The notes under the pieces were generated by a model. That model had not been told where the DNA came from. It saw nothing but the letters and a program-made list of their open reading frames with translations, and ran no database searches. Positions 7,596-15,241 of a stretch of DNA of 20,747 bases are shown one piece after another. The DNA is from JBFKOL01 sp041628815 (lineage in GTDB: Bacteria; Bacteroidota; Bacteroidia; Chitinophagales; Saprospiraceae): contig JBFKOL010000040.1 of assembly GCA_041628815.1 (NCBI GenBank), positions 1-20,747 on the forward strand, given 5' to 3'. Numbering within the stretch: position 1 is the first letter of the stretch; every line of letters begins with the position of its first letter. The translations under genes and the position numbers were made by a program.

Positions 7596-7910
7596 ATGGC
7601 AGAAGAAAAGGCAAACAAAAACCAGATCAACATTGAATTGCCAGAGGATGTATCGGAAGGGATCTATTCCAATTTGGCAATCATTTCTCATTCACATTCA
7701 GAATTCGTTATTGACTTCATAAGGATGATACCCAATGTTCCCAAGGCAAAAGTAAAGTCAAGGGTTATCATAACCCCCGAGCACGCCAAGAGATTTTTAA
7801 AAGCCTTAGCGGACAATGTTGGCAAATTTGAAGCACAATATGGTCCCATTGCTGAAAAGGGTAAATCTGAACTTCCACCGATGAATTTTACACCGACGGC
7901 GCAAGCTTAA
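7596..7910 (+). CDS. DUF3467 family protein
   Basis: The product has 104 residues and is predicted soluble. The family core is recognisable: NQINIELPEDVSEGIYSNLA, then HSEFVIDFIRMIPNVPKAKVKSR and ITPEHAKRFLKALADNV. DUF3467 proteins are small and common in Bacteroidota and other phyla, with no established function. The ATG at 7596 directly follows AGAGG, and an in-frame stop upstream at 7557-7559 leaves no other good start. The gene ends four bases into the convergent ruvB. The long AT-rich leader suggests its own regulated promoter. Confidence 0.9.
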   Translation: MAEEKANKNQINIELPEDVSEGIYSNLAIISHSHSEFVIDFIRMIPNVPKAKVKSRVIITPEHAKRFLKALADNVGKFEAQYGPIAEKGKSELPPMNFTPTAQA

Positions 7911-8929
7911 AACAAGGTGTTTTCATGTGAGGGCGGGGGCAGCCGAAGGTGGCGATAGGTCTTTTCAGTGGCGATGCGTCCCCTTTGCGTCCGCTGTATA
8001 AATCCTTCCATGATCAGGAATGGTTCATAGACTTCTTCAATGGTGCCTGCTTCTTCACCTACAGCAGTAGCTATGGTGCTGAGGCCGACAGGACCTCCCT
8101 TAAACTTTTCAATCATCGTGGACAGGATTCTGTTGTCCATTTCGTCGAGTCCCAACTCATCCACGTTCAAAGCTTCCAGGGCAATGTGAGCAATTTCAGC
8201 TCCTATGGTTCCGTCGCCTTTCACCTGGGCAAAATCTCGCACCCTTCGGAGCAATGCATTAGCAATACGCGGCGTTCCCCTGCTGCGACGGGCTATTTCT
8301 TGCGCTCCTTCCGGCTGAATTTCTATCGATAATAATCCCGCACTTCTCGTTACAATTCCATGCAGCGTTTGCACATCGTAATAGTCGAGGTGACACGTAA
8401 TGCCAAATCTCGCCCTCAAAGGAGGTGTCAACAAACCCATCCTGGTAGTGGCCCCGACCAGGGTAAAAGGGTTGATATTCAGCTGAATACTTCTTGCATT
8501 GGGACCCGAATCAATCATAATATCGATGCGATAATCCTCCATGGCCGAGTATAGGTACTCTTCCACTACGTTGTTAAGACGGTGTATTTCATCAATGAAA
8601 AGCACATCACCGGCTTGTAAATTAGTAAGCAATCCAGCGAGGTCTCCAGGTTTCTCCAGTACGGGGCCTGATGAAAGCCTCAATTCCGATTTCAACTCGT
8701 TGGCTATGATATGGGAAAGAGTGGTTTTACCCAGCCCCGGTGGACCGTGTAACAAAACGTGGTCCAGGGCCTCACCACGCATATTTGCCGCCTGAATAAA
8801 AATGCCAAGGTTTTCAACAATTTTGTCCTGACCGGCAAAATCCGACAAGCGCTCTGGCCGCAAAGCACGTTCCACCTGGCGTTCGTCATCACTTAAAAAA
8901 TCTTCTGTAGGACTGAGATGTGGGTTCAC
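7907..8929 (-). CDS. ruvB: Holliday junction branch-migration helicase RuvB
   Basis: The product has 340 residues, the normal length. The AAA+ motor has Walker A GPPGLGKTT (62-70), Walker B LFIDE (110-114), sensor GATTRMG (159-165) and LRARFG (171-176) carrying the arginine finger. The C-terminal winged-helix DNA-binding domain (about 262-335) includes GPVGLSTIATAVGEE and a late GFIQRTQRGR. RuvB hexamers with RuvA drive branch migration of Holliday junctions. The start codon is GTG at 8929; no in-frame ATG lies close upstream. ruvA and ruvC are not in the window. The stop overlaps the stop of the convergent DUF3467 gene by four bases. Confidence 0.97.
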   Translation of the reverse strand: MNPHLSPTEDFLSDDERQVERALRPERLSDFAGQDKIVENLGIFIQAANMRGEALDHVLLHGPPGLGKTTLSHIIANELKSELRLSSGPVLEKPGDLAGLLTNLQAGDVLFIDEIHRLNNVVEEYLYSAMEDYRIDIMIDSGPNARSIQLNINPFTLVGATTRMGLLTPPLRARFGITCHLDYYDVQTLHGIVTRSAGLLSIEIQPEGAQEIARRSRGTPRIANALLRRVRDFAQVKGDGTIGAEIAHIALEALNVDELGLDEMDNRILSTMIEKFKGGPVGLSTIATAVGEEAGTIEEVYEPFLIMEGFIQRTQRGRIATEKTYRHLRLPPPSHENTLF

Positions 8930-9052
8930 AAAATGAAAGATATTATCCTTTTTTACAATATTACGATATTTCGACGAGCATACGGTCTCTCTTTTCTGTT
9001 ACACCAAAGATGTCCCAAGTTAAACGTCACCATTCCTAAATACATCTGAAAT

Positions 9053-9083
9053 CTTGTAGTTTACAGCCAACTACGTACCTTTG
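9053..9083 (+). promoter_or_regulatory. Promoter of icd
   Basis: CTTG (9053-9056) is followed after 19 bases by TACCTTTG (9076-9083), an exact TAnnTTTG. The predicted start is near 9088, leaving a leader of about 75 bases before the icd ATG at 9163. This is one of the cleanest promoters in the window. The rest of the 233-base ruvB-icd gap shows nothing else. Confidence 0.7.
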
Positions 9084-9162
9084 CGGCGTTTTTTGAGGAT
9101 TCTGGGTACGCCGGTACTCTTCCGATGTTCAATGATTTTAAACTTATTAAACCCAACTATTC

Positions 9163-10386
9163 ATGAGTGGACACAAGATCACATTGTCACAGAGAAAGCG
9201 TCTTCAAGTCCCCAATGATCCCATAATTCCTTTTATTGAAGGAGATGGTATTGGCCCGGACATATGGGCGGCAGCGGTAAGGGTATTTGACGCTGCAGTC
9301 GACAAAGCCTACGATGGTACCAAGAAAATTCACTGGAAAGAGGTCTACGCCGGTGAAAAAGCACACAAGAAAACTGGAGAATGGTTGCCGCAGGCTACTA
9401 CAAACTCTATCAAAGAACACCTTGTGGCCATAAAAGGGCCATTGACTACACCCGTTGGTGGTGGATTCAGGTCTTTGAATGTCGCCATCAGGCAAATATT
9501 GGATCTTTATGCTTGTGTGCGACCTGTCAAATGGTACAGGGGTGTCCCTTCCCCCGTAAAGAAACCGGGATTGGTGGATATGGTGATTTTCAGGGAGAAT
9601 ACCGAAGACATTTATGCCGGTATCGAATACCTGCATGGAACACCCGAAAATGATAAAGTCAAAAACTTCTTAATCAATGAAATGGGAGCCAACCAGATCA
9701 GGTTTCCCAAAACAGCATCGATAGGTGTCAAACCCGTATCCGTAGAAGGAACGGAGAGACTTGTAAGAGCCGCCATCCAACATGCCATTGACAATAACTG
9801 CAGCTCTGTGACACTCGTCCACAAAGGCAATATTATGAAGTTTACCGAGGGCAAGTTCAAGGAATGGGGTTACCAACTTGCCAAGAAAGAATTTGGTGCG
9901 AAGGACCTTGACGGGGGGCCGTGGCAGATCATTGAAGCCAAGGGCCGCAAGATCATTGTAAAAGATGTCATCGCCGATGCCTTTTTACAGCAAATCTTGC
10001 TGCGACCTGCTGAATATGATGTCATAGCGACGTTGAATCTGAATGGAGACTACATATCCGATGCCTTGGCGGCAATTGTCGGAGGAATCGGTATAGCCCC
10101 TGGAGCCAATATCAACTATGATACAGGCGTCGCCGTTTTTGAGGCCACTCACGGCACAGCACCCAAGTATGCGGGACAGGACAAAGTAAATCCCAGCTCA
10201 GTCATACTTTCCGGTGTGATGATGTTCCGCTATATGGGTTGGAAAAAAGCAGCGAATCTTATCGAAAAAGGACTGAAAGGAGCCATCAAGGCCAAACGCG
10301 TGACCTACGATTTTGAGCGCCTGATGAAGGGTGCCACAAAATTAAAGTGCTCCGATTTCGGCTCAGAGATTATTGCCAACATGTAG
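9163..10386 (+). CDS. icd: NADP-dependent isocitrate dehydrogenase (E. coli Icd type)
   Basis: The product has 407 residues. It converts isocitrate to 2-oxoglutarate in the TCA cycle, in the cytoplasm. Substrate-binding residues lie in GGGFRSLNVAIRQ (99-111); S104 aligns with E. coli S113, the residue phosphorylated by AceK. The cofactor loop THGTAPKYAG (329-338) has K335 and Y336, and TYDFERLM has Y382 and R386. These match E. coli K344, Y345, Y391 and R395 with one constant offset of nine, the set that binds the 2'-phosphate of NADP, so NADP specificity is well supported. ATG 9163 follows a good promoter. No neighbouring TCA-cycle or glyoxylate-shunt gene is present. Confidence 0.97.
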   Translation: MSGHKITLSQRKRLQVPNDPIIPFIEGDGIGPDIWAAAVRVFDAAVDKAYDGTKKIHWKEVYAGEKAHKKTGEWLPQATTNSIKEHLVAIKGPLTTPVGGGFRSLNVAIRQILDLYACVRPVKWYRGVPSPVKKPGLVDMVIFRENTEDIYAGIEYLHGTPENDKVKNFLINEMGANQIRFPKTASIGVKPVSVEGTERLVRAAIQHAIDNNCSSVTLVHKGNIMKFTEGKFKEWGYQLAKKEFGAKDLDGGPWQIIEAKGRKIIVKDVIADAFLQQILLRPAEYDVIATLNLNGDYISDALAAIVGGIGIAPGANINYDTGVAVFEATHGTAPKYAGQDKVNPSSVILSGVMMFRYMGWKKAANLIEKGLKGAIKAKRVTYDFERLMKGATKLKCSDFGSEIIANM

Positions 10387-10395
10387 GCTGAGGTG

Positions 10396-10426
10396 GGGAC
10401 AGGTCATGGATTTGAAACCTTGTCCC
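10396..10426 (+). terminator. Possible weak terminator hairpin after icd
   Basis: GGGACAGGT (10396-10404) pairs with ACC-T-TGTCCC (10417-10426), a nine-pair stem with one bulged T and a 12-base loop, ten bases after the icd stop. The following bases are TGGCTTTACGG, not a true U-run, so termination would be inefficient or factor-assisted. Confidence 0.35.
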
Positions 10427-10469
10427 TGGCTTTACGGAATGTCTGCACCGCAATAATTGAAATCCGGGA

Positions 10470-10826
10470 ATGAACATAGAGGACTGCAGGAATTATTGTC
10501 TTTCTAAAAAAGGATCTACGGAATCATTTCCATTCGACAGCCAAACGCTGGTGTTCAAGGTGTGTGGTAAAATGTTTGCCCTTATCGGTTTGGAAAGATT
10601 TCCACATAGTCTCAATCTCAAGTGCGATCCCGAGTATGCACTAAATCTCAGGGACAACTATGATGGGGTGACACCCGGGTATCATATGAACAAAAAGCAT
10701 TGGAACACAGTATTGCTGGATTCTGATGTAGCGGACCATGTTATTTGCGATTTGATTGACCACTCCTATGATTTGGTCGTTAGCGGATTGCCGCAACAAG
10801 AAAAAAAATACCTCAGCTCGATTTGA
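10470..10826 (+). CDS. MmcQ/YjbR family protein
   Basis: The product has 118 residues, normal for this small single-domain family. The recognisable pattern is MNIEDCRNYCLSKKGSTESFPFD at the N-terminus, then TLVFKVCGKMFALIG, SLNLKCDPEYALNLRD and the late GYHMNKKHWNTVLLD. The fold is a CyaY-like / DNA-binding-protein-like alpha-beta domain; no biochemical role is established. The TGA at 10824-10826 directly abuts the stop of the convergent Fe-S carrier gene. Confidence 0.92.
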   Translation: MNIEDCRNYCLSKKGSTESFPFDSQTLVFKVCGKMFALIGLERFPHSLNLKCDPEYALNLRDNYDGVTPGYHMNKKHWNTVLLDSDVADHVICDLIDHSYDLVVSGLPQQEKKYLSSI

Positions 10827-11174
10827 TCAGGCCGAAAAGCTGGTGCCACAGCCACAGGTATCTGTCGCATTGGGATTGTTGAACACGAATCCCCTGTTAT
10901 TCAGACCTTCATGCCAGTCTATTTCCATGCCCACCAAGTAAATACCGTGGGCTTTTTCCATCAAGATCTTCATACCCTGAAAATCATATATCTGGTCGTT
11001 TTCTGTGGCCAGGTCAAACCCAAGCAAGTAAGAAAATCCCGAACAGCCACCTCCTTTGACTCCAACCCTCAAACCGTATTCACCGCCAATTTCCTGTTCT
11101 TCCTTAATCCTGTGCAACTGTTTCAGCGCACTCGCCGTAATGCTGACGGGGCTTTTTACGATTGTTTCCGACAT
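10827..11174 (-). CDS. A-type iron-sulfur cluster carrier (IscA/ErpA/HesB family)
   Basis: The product has 115 residues. The three conserved cluster-binding cysteines are present: C44 in GGGCSGF and C107 and C109 in TCGCG near the C-terminus. These proteins receive an Fe-S cluster from the scaffold and deliver it to target enzymes. Sequence alone does not separate IscA, ErpA and SufA here, so no symbol is given. It is monocistronic by position, with a strong promoter at 11210-11242, and it ends flush against the MmcQ gene. A functional link with HscB (3530-4042) is expected from the pathway, not from gene order. Confidence 0.95.
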   Translation of the reverse strand: MSETIVKSPVSITASALKQLHRIKEEQEIGGEYGLRVGVKGGGCSGFSYLLGFDLATENDQIYDFQGMKILMEKAHGIYLVGMEIDWHEGLNNRGFVFNNPNATDTCGCGTSFSA

Positions 11175-11209
11175 AACTACTTCTTTAATCCGAATAAACG
11201 ATAATTGTG

Positions 11210-11242
11210 CAAAGTTAGTTCAAGTGGTCATGACAGACCAAA
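11210..11242 (-). promoter_or_regulatory. Promoter of the A-type Fe-S carrier gene
   Basis: On the minus strand TTTG (11239-11242) is followed after 21 bases by TAACTTTG (11210-11217), exact matches to both Bacteroidota promoter boxes. The predicted start is near 11205, giving a leader of about 30 bases. Confidence 0.7.
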
Positions 11243-11252
11243 TGTGAATGTG

Positions 11253-11260
11253 TATTTTTG
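11253..11260 (+). promoter_or_regulatory. Putative -7 element for the DUF7935/5'-nucleotidase operon
   Basis: TATTTTTG matches TAnnTTTG and lies 17 bases before the ATG at 11278. No TTTG box is seen 19-21 bases upstream. Because the predicted transcript start (about 11265) lies downstream of ATG 11248, that earlier in-frame ATG is unlikely to be used. Confidence 0.45.
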
Positions 11261-11277
11261 AAGTCCAAAGAATGCCC

Positions 11278-11796
11278 ATGACAGTATTGGAGACGGCCCT
11301 GGAGGTATTGAAGTATACCCTGCCTGCGGTAATTATATACCTTCTGATGAAACAATTCATCCGTTTACAGGCCTACCAGGAGGAGGTTAAGCGCAAATCG
11401 TCGATGAAGAATGAAACGCTGGCCCTTCGGCTACAGGCCTATGAACGAATCACGCTTTTCTGTGAGCGCATTCGAATTGGTAATCTCATCATGCGACTCA
11501 GATCTCCTGGCATGACAGCGGCAGAACTTAAAAATGCCATGTTAATATCTGTGCAAAAGGAATTTGAACATAACCTAACCCAACAGTTGTATGTCTCCCG
11601 CCAGCTGTGGGAAATGATTGAGTTGTTAAAGGATGAAACCATGGCAACCATAACTGCCTCATTCCTGGAGAATGAAAAAGCAAACTCCGGAGCATACGAA
11701 ACGGATCTATACAAAAGAGACCAGTTAGTAGAAAGCCAATTTGGAGTAAAAGTTAAAACGGCTGTGAGAAAAGAAGTTCAGCTCTATTTTCAATAA
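11278..11796 (+). CDS. DUF7935-like membrane-anchored protein
   Basis: The product has 172 residues from ATG 11278. One hydrophobic segment near the N-terminus (about 7-24, EVLKYTLPAVIIYLLMKQF) anchors it; the rest is predicted helical and cytoplasmic. The core LALRLQAYERITLFCERI followed by NLIMRLRSPGMTAAEL and EFEHNLTQQLYVSRQLWEMI matches, from memory, a conserved Bacteroidota family (DUF7935) of unknown function. In-frame ATGs at 11248 and 11272 are possible; 11278 is preferred because AAAGA lies about seven bases upstream. The next gene starts four bases after its stop, so it probably heads a three-gene operon with the split 5'-nucleotidase. Confidence 0.8.
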   Translation: MTVLETALEVLKYTLPAVIIYLLMKQFIRLQAYQEEVKRKSSMKNETLALRLQAYERITLFCERIRIGNLIMRLRSPGMTAAELKNAMLISVQKEFEHNLTQQLYVSRQLWEMIELLKDETMATITASFLENEKANSGAYETDLYKRDQLVESQFGVKVKTAVRKEVQLYFQ

Positions 11797-11800
11797 CGGT

Positions 11801-12559
11801 ATGATGCAAAGTACTCGCCTTTTATCTTTGGTCCTGATCGCATCTTTCGTGCTTTCGTGCCGATCGGGATATGAAATCGTTTCCACGGTAAAGTTTGAAA
11901 GGGTAGGAGAAGCCGAAGTTGATTCGGACGTGGGTACTGAAGCGGTGATCATACCGTACCGGGATAGCCTGAACTCCATTATGAATGAAGTTATTGGACA
12001 GTTGTCTACCCCGTTGGTCAAACAACGCCCGGAGTCCAATATTGGCAATTGGCTGGCCGATATGATGAGAGATGAGGCTGAAATAAAATTGGGCAGAACT
12101 GTTGACTTTGCTATCCAAAATTATGGGGGTATCCGGGTTACCTCATTGGCACCTGGTCCTTTGACGATAGGTGAGATCTTCGAAATTATGCCATTTGACA
12201 ATATGCTCGTTTTCCTCGAAGCTGACTCTGCAAAGGTCCATCGGCTCTTTGATCATATTGCGGAATCCGGAGGATGGCCCGTTTCAAAAGGTGTGTCATT
12301 TGTCATTGACGGTGACAAGTCCACTTCCATTACACTACGTGGAGAGCCCATGCGATCGGGTGCGACCTATTTGTTTGCATTACCGGATTATGTGGCCAAC
12401 GGAGGCTCTGGAAGTTTTTTCTTAAAAGAGTACGACCGGATGGATAGCGATATCTTTATCCGGGATCTGTTTATTGAAAATATCAGGCGCGATACCCGCG
12501 CTGGTTTATCACAATCACCTGTCATTGAAGGAAGAATACAAATGAAAGAAAATGAATAG
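11801..12559 (+). CDS. 5'-nucleotidase C-terminal domain lipoprotein (stand-alone domain)
   Basis: The product has 252 residues. A lipoprotein signal peptide ends at the lipobox VLSC (C20). The mature part is a complete 5'-nucleotidase C-terminal (5_nucleotid_C) domain: SNIGNWLADMMRDEA, the nucleotide-binding NYGGIR (about 108-113), LTIGEIFEIMPFDN and LPDYVANGGSGSFFL. In UshA-type enzymes this domain binds the nucleoside and rotates onto the metal-containing N-terminal domain. Here there is no catalytic domain in the same protein; it is encoded by the next gene, whose ATG lies eight bases inside this one. The pair probably acts as one nucleotide-hydrolysing unit at the cell envelope (inference). 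Confidence 0.92.
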   Translation: MMQSTRLLSLVLIASFVLSCRSGYEIVSTVKFERVGEAEVDSDVGTEAVIIPYRDSLNSIMNEVIGQLSTPLVKQRPESNIGNWLADMMRDEAEIKLGRTVDFAIQNYGGIRVTSLAPGPLTIGEIFEIMPFDNMLVFLEADSAKVHRLFDHIAESGGWPVSKGVSFVIDGDKSTSITLRGEPMRSGATYLFALPDYVANGGSGSFFLKEYDRMDSDIFIRDLFIENIRRDTRAGLSQSPVIEGRIQMKENE

Positions 12560-13472
12560 GCGGTATTTCTTCAAGTCTTCAGCTTTGTTGACCTCAATGG
12601 CACCAATAGACAGGTGGTTGGCTGATGCTTTGGACGCAGGTGAATTGGAGCATATTGTAGTTCTCCACACCAACGATGTCCACTCACGGATCGATCCATT
12701 CCCAGATGACGGAGGGAGAAATTCGGGGCAGGGAGGAGTGTCCAGGCGAGCTTCCATGATCAAGAGCATTCGGCGAGAAGCAGATCACGTTCTTTTGCTG
12801 GACGCCGGGGACATATTCCAGGGCACACCCTATTTCAACATGTTCAAAGGAGAATTGGAGTTGAAGTTGATGTCCGAGATGGGTTACGATGGTGCCACTA
12901 TTGGAAACCACGACTTTGATGCAGGAGTAGATGGACTGGAAAGACAGCTTCACAATGCCAACTTTCCTTTCATCATCAGCAACTATGATTTTCGGAATAC
13001 CCCAATGGCCCACAGGACCGTAACGAATAAAGTATTTCAGTTTGACGAAATAAAAATAGGCGTTTACGGTCTCGGTATCGAGCTGAGGGGGCTGGTTCCG
13101 CAGGCCCTCTATGGGGAGACCCAATATAGAGACCCAGTGGCGGCGGCATTGAGGTATGAGCAGTTTTTAAAGGAGGAAATGGGGTGCGACTACATCATTT
13201 GTCTCAGTCACCTTGGTTTTAAATACGATGATCCTGCCGTTTCGGATGTCGTGATAGCCAGCAATACCTTCAAGACCGATTTGATCATCGGCGGGCATAC
13301 GCATACTTTCATGGACAAACCCTATTTGGTAAGCAATCAGAAGGGGGAAGGTGTGTTGATCAATCAGGCGGGATTCGCCGGCATCATGATGGGCAGGGTA
13401 GACCTGATCTTCGAAAAAAAGAGGCGTCGCAAAAAGAAAATTACCGGGGCGAATCTTCTTGTAGAACAGTAA
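12552..13472 (+). CDS. 5'-nucleotidase metallophosphoesterase domain protein (catalytic half)
   Basis: The product has 306 residues. The N-terminus MNRRYFFKSSALLTS has a twin-arginine (RR-x-F-F-K) type signal, suggesting Tat export. The di-metal site is complete: HTNDVHSR (39-46), LDAGD (83-87), GNHDFD (118-123), SHLG (about 219-222) and GGHTHTF (about 247-253). This is the catalytic domain of UshA/5'-nucleotidase proteins, which usually continue into a C-terminal nucleotide-binding domain. That domain is missing here; the protein ends in a lysine/arginine-rich tail (KKRRRKKK). It overlaps the preceding C-terminal-domain gene by eight bases, a sign of coupled translation. Confidence 0.93.
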   Translation: MNRRYFFKSSALLTSMAPIDRWLADALDAGELEHIVVLHTNDVHSRIDPFPDDGGRNSGQGGVSRRASMIKSIRREADHVLLLDAGDIFQGTPYFNMFKGELELKLMSEMGYDGATIGNHDFDAGVDGLERQLHNANFPFIISNYDFRNTPMAHRTVTNKVFQFDEIKIGVYGLGIELRGLVPQALYGETQYRDPVAAALRYEQFLKEEMGCDYIICLSHLGFKYDDPAVSDVVIASNTFKTDLIIGGHTHTFMDKPYLVSNQKGEGVLINQAGFAGIMMGRVDLIFEKKRRRKKKITGANLLVEQ

Positions 13473-13742
13473 ATTCTATGCCGCAGGACCATGGGAAAAC
13501 CAAACCAAAAATGTTAAATTTTTATATATGTAGAAATTCAATATGTAAGAAGTTGGATTCGCCATTTTTATGCATTAATTTTTGAATCGTCTAAATAGCG
13601 CCTTTCACGGGTTGTCCCTGCGCAGTTAGAAAATAAATTGTCATCTTTGTATCACCCAAGAGGTGTGAGCGAGAAGTACCACTGTTGTCCCAAAATCGGC
13701 TGCTGAAAACTACAATTTAGTAAGCGAAAAAACCATGAATGA
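13473..13742. other. Region upstream of dnaA
   Basis: The 270 bases before dnaA are AT-rich in the first 110 bases. CATCTTTG (13642-13649) is one mismatch from TAnnTTTG and is the best promoter candidate, with no good upstream box. I found no convincing DnaA box; the nearest is a TTATGCATT-like site at about 13567-13575, with two mismatches to TTATNCACA. There is no evidence that the origin is here. Confidence 0.4.
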
Positions 13743-15146
13743 ATGACTAAAGACCACCTGAGTGTTTGGGAGAGTTGTCTGCACACGATAAGAGAAAGTA
13801 TACCGCACCAGAGTTACAAAACGTGGTTTGATCCTATTAAGGCCGTGCGTCTTTCAGGTAATTCGCTTACTATCCAAGTACCGAACAATTTTTTTTACGA
13901 GTGGCTTGAAGAAAACTACGTCGGCCTGTTAAAAAAGACCATCAGAGAAGAATTGGGTGAAGAAGGCAGGTTGGAATACCAAATAGTGGTAGAAAACCAT
14001 ACTCAGCCATCCTACCAGCCCGACAACGGCGTCGAAAACAACGTATACTCGGCAGAGCAGATCCGGAATCCCTTCGTTATACCTGGAATCAAAAAGGTCA
14101 AAATCAACCCTCAACTCAATCCAAAATATGTCTTTGACAATTTTATAGAAGGAGATTGCAATAAGTTGGCTCGTTCGGCTGGAATGGCCATTTCAAACAG
14201 GCCTGGAGGCACAGCTTTCAACCCGCTTGTTATTTACGGAGACGTGGGTCTCGGGAAGACACACTTGGCTCATGCAATAGGTAACGAAGTAGTAGCCAAA
14301 TTTCCACAGAAAAATACGCTGTACATCAGTACAGAAAGATTTACCAACCAGATCATCGAATCGATAAAGAAAAATTCTGTCAACGACCTGGTTAATTTTT
14401 ACCAGTCTGTTGATGTATTGATCGTCGATGACATCCAGTTTTTAAAAGGTAAGGCCAAGACCCAGGAGATTTTCTTTAATATATTCAACCAACTTCACCA
14501 GTTGGGTAAGCAGATCATACTGACATCAGACCGGCCGCCAAAATCGCTCGAAGGTATTCAGGACCGTTTGATCTCGCGTTTTAAATGGGGACTGTCGGCA
14601 GATCTTCAGTCGCCAGATTTTGAGACGCGCATGGCTATACTCGCCACCAAAATGGAATCGGAAGGTATTGCTCTTCCTGAGGATGTTCTCGAATTCATAA
14701 GTTACAATGTGAGAGACAACATAAGAGAGCTAGAAGGAGTCCTGGTTTCTCTTATCGCCCAGTCCACCCTGAATAACAAGGAAATCGACCTCAACCTTGC
14801 CAAGGTGGTCGTAGAGAGTTTTGTCAAGGAAGTCAATAAAGAGATCACCATTGACAACATTAAACAGCTGGTTTCAGAGCATTTCAAAATCTCCATGGAG
14901 AAGCTTCATGGAAAGACGAGAAAGCGAGAGGTAGTAATCGCCCGCCAGCTGTCCATGTACCTTGCAAAAAATCATACCAACAATTCATTGAAGACAATAG
15001 GTGACCAGTTTGGAGGAAGAGATCATAGCACGGTCATTTATTCATGTCGCACCGTACAGGACCTGATGGATACAGATATCCTCTTCAAGGATACGGTCTA
15101 CGAACTCGAGAAAAAGGTTCAGATGAGTCTGAACGCCCAGGCATAA
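13743..15146 (+). CDS. dnaA: Chromosomal replication initiator protein DnaA
   Basis: The product has 467 residues, normal for DnaA. Domain I (about 1-80, with the W-x-x-C/SYKTWFDP pattern) is followed by a short linker. The AAA+ domain III has Walker A GDVGLGKTH (166-174), Walker B VLIVDDIQ (225-232) and the RLISRF box (about 275-280). Domain IV ends with the DNA-binding signature GGRDHSTVIYSC (424-435) that reads DnaA boxes. The protein melts the origin and helps load the helicase. ATG 13743 is the third of three closely spaced ATGs; the earlier two are out of frame and stop within a few codons. dnaN and other replication genes are not adjacent. Confidence 0.98.
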   Translation: MTKDHLSVWESCLHTIRESIPHQSYKTWFDPIKAVRLSGNSLTIQVPNNFFYEWLEENYVGLLKKTIREELGEEGRLEYQIVVENHTQPSYQPDNGVENNVYSAEQIRNPFVIPGIKKVKINPQLNPKYVFDNFIEGDCNKLARSAGMAISNRPGGTAFNPLVIYGDVGLGKTHLAHAIGNEVVAKFPQKNTLYISTERFTNQIIESIKKNSVNDLVNFYQSVDVLIVDDIQFLKGKAKTQEIFFNIFNQLHQLGKQIILTSDRPPKSLEGIQDRLISRFKWGLSADLQSPDFETRMAILATKMESEGIALPEDVLEFISYNVRDNIRELEGVLVSLIAQSTLNNKEIDLNLAKVVVESFVKEVNKEITIDNIKQLVSEHFKISMEKLHGKTRKREVVIARQLSMYLAKNHTNNSLKTIGDQFGGRDHSTVIYSCRTVQDLMDTDILFKDTVYELEKKVQMSLNAQA

Positions 15147-15193
15147 GCAGGTAGTTAAACTTTTACTAAGTAAATATCGTTTGATACAAACTA

Positions 15194-15226
15194 TTTGGAG
15201 ACCTATCCAAAAAGCCATTACTTTTG
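15194..15226 (+). promoter_or_regulatory. Promoter of the thioredoxin-like gene
   Basis: TTTG (15194-15197) is followed after 21 bases by TACTTTTG (15219-15226), exact matches to both Bacteroidota promoter boxes. Transcription would begin about ten bases before the ATG at 15242, so the leader is very short. Confidence 0.65.
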
Positions 15227-15241
15227 CATAAAAATTAACAT

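Noticed and set aside
7522..7722. 66-residue frame starting before the DUF3467 gene
   Set aside because: It runs through the DUF3467 coding sequence in another frame, has no recognisable domain and its 3' part is explained by DUF3467.
7949..8332. 127-residue frame on the plus strand inside ruvB
   Set aside because: It is antisense to highly conserved RuvB sequence and has no family features.
12684..13124. 146-residue frame antisense to the metallophosphoesterase gene
   Set aside because: The plus strand carries the full di-metal site, so this is a shadow frame.
13473..13742. Replication origin next to dnaA
   Set aside because: No convincing cluster of DnaA boxes is visible, and in Bacteroidota the origin need not be beside dnaA.
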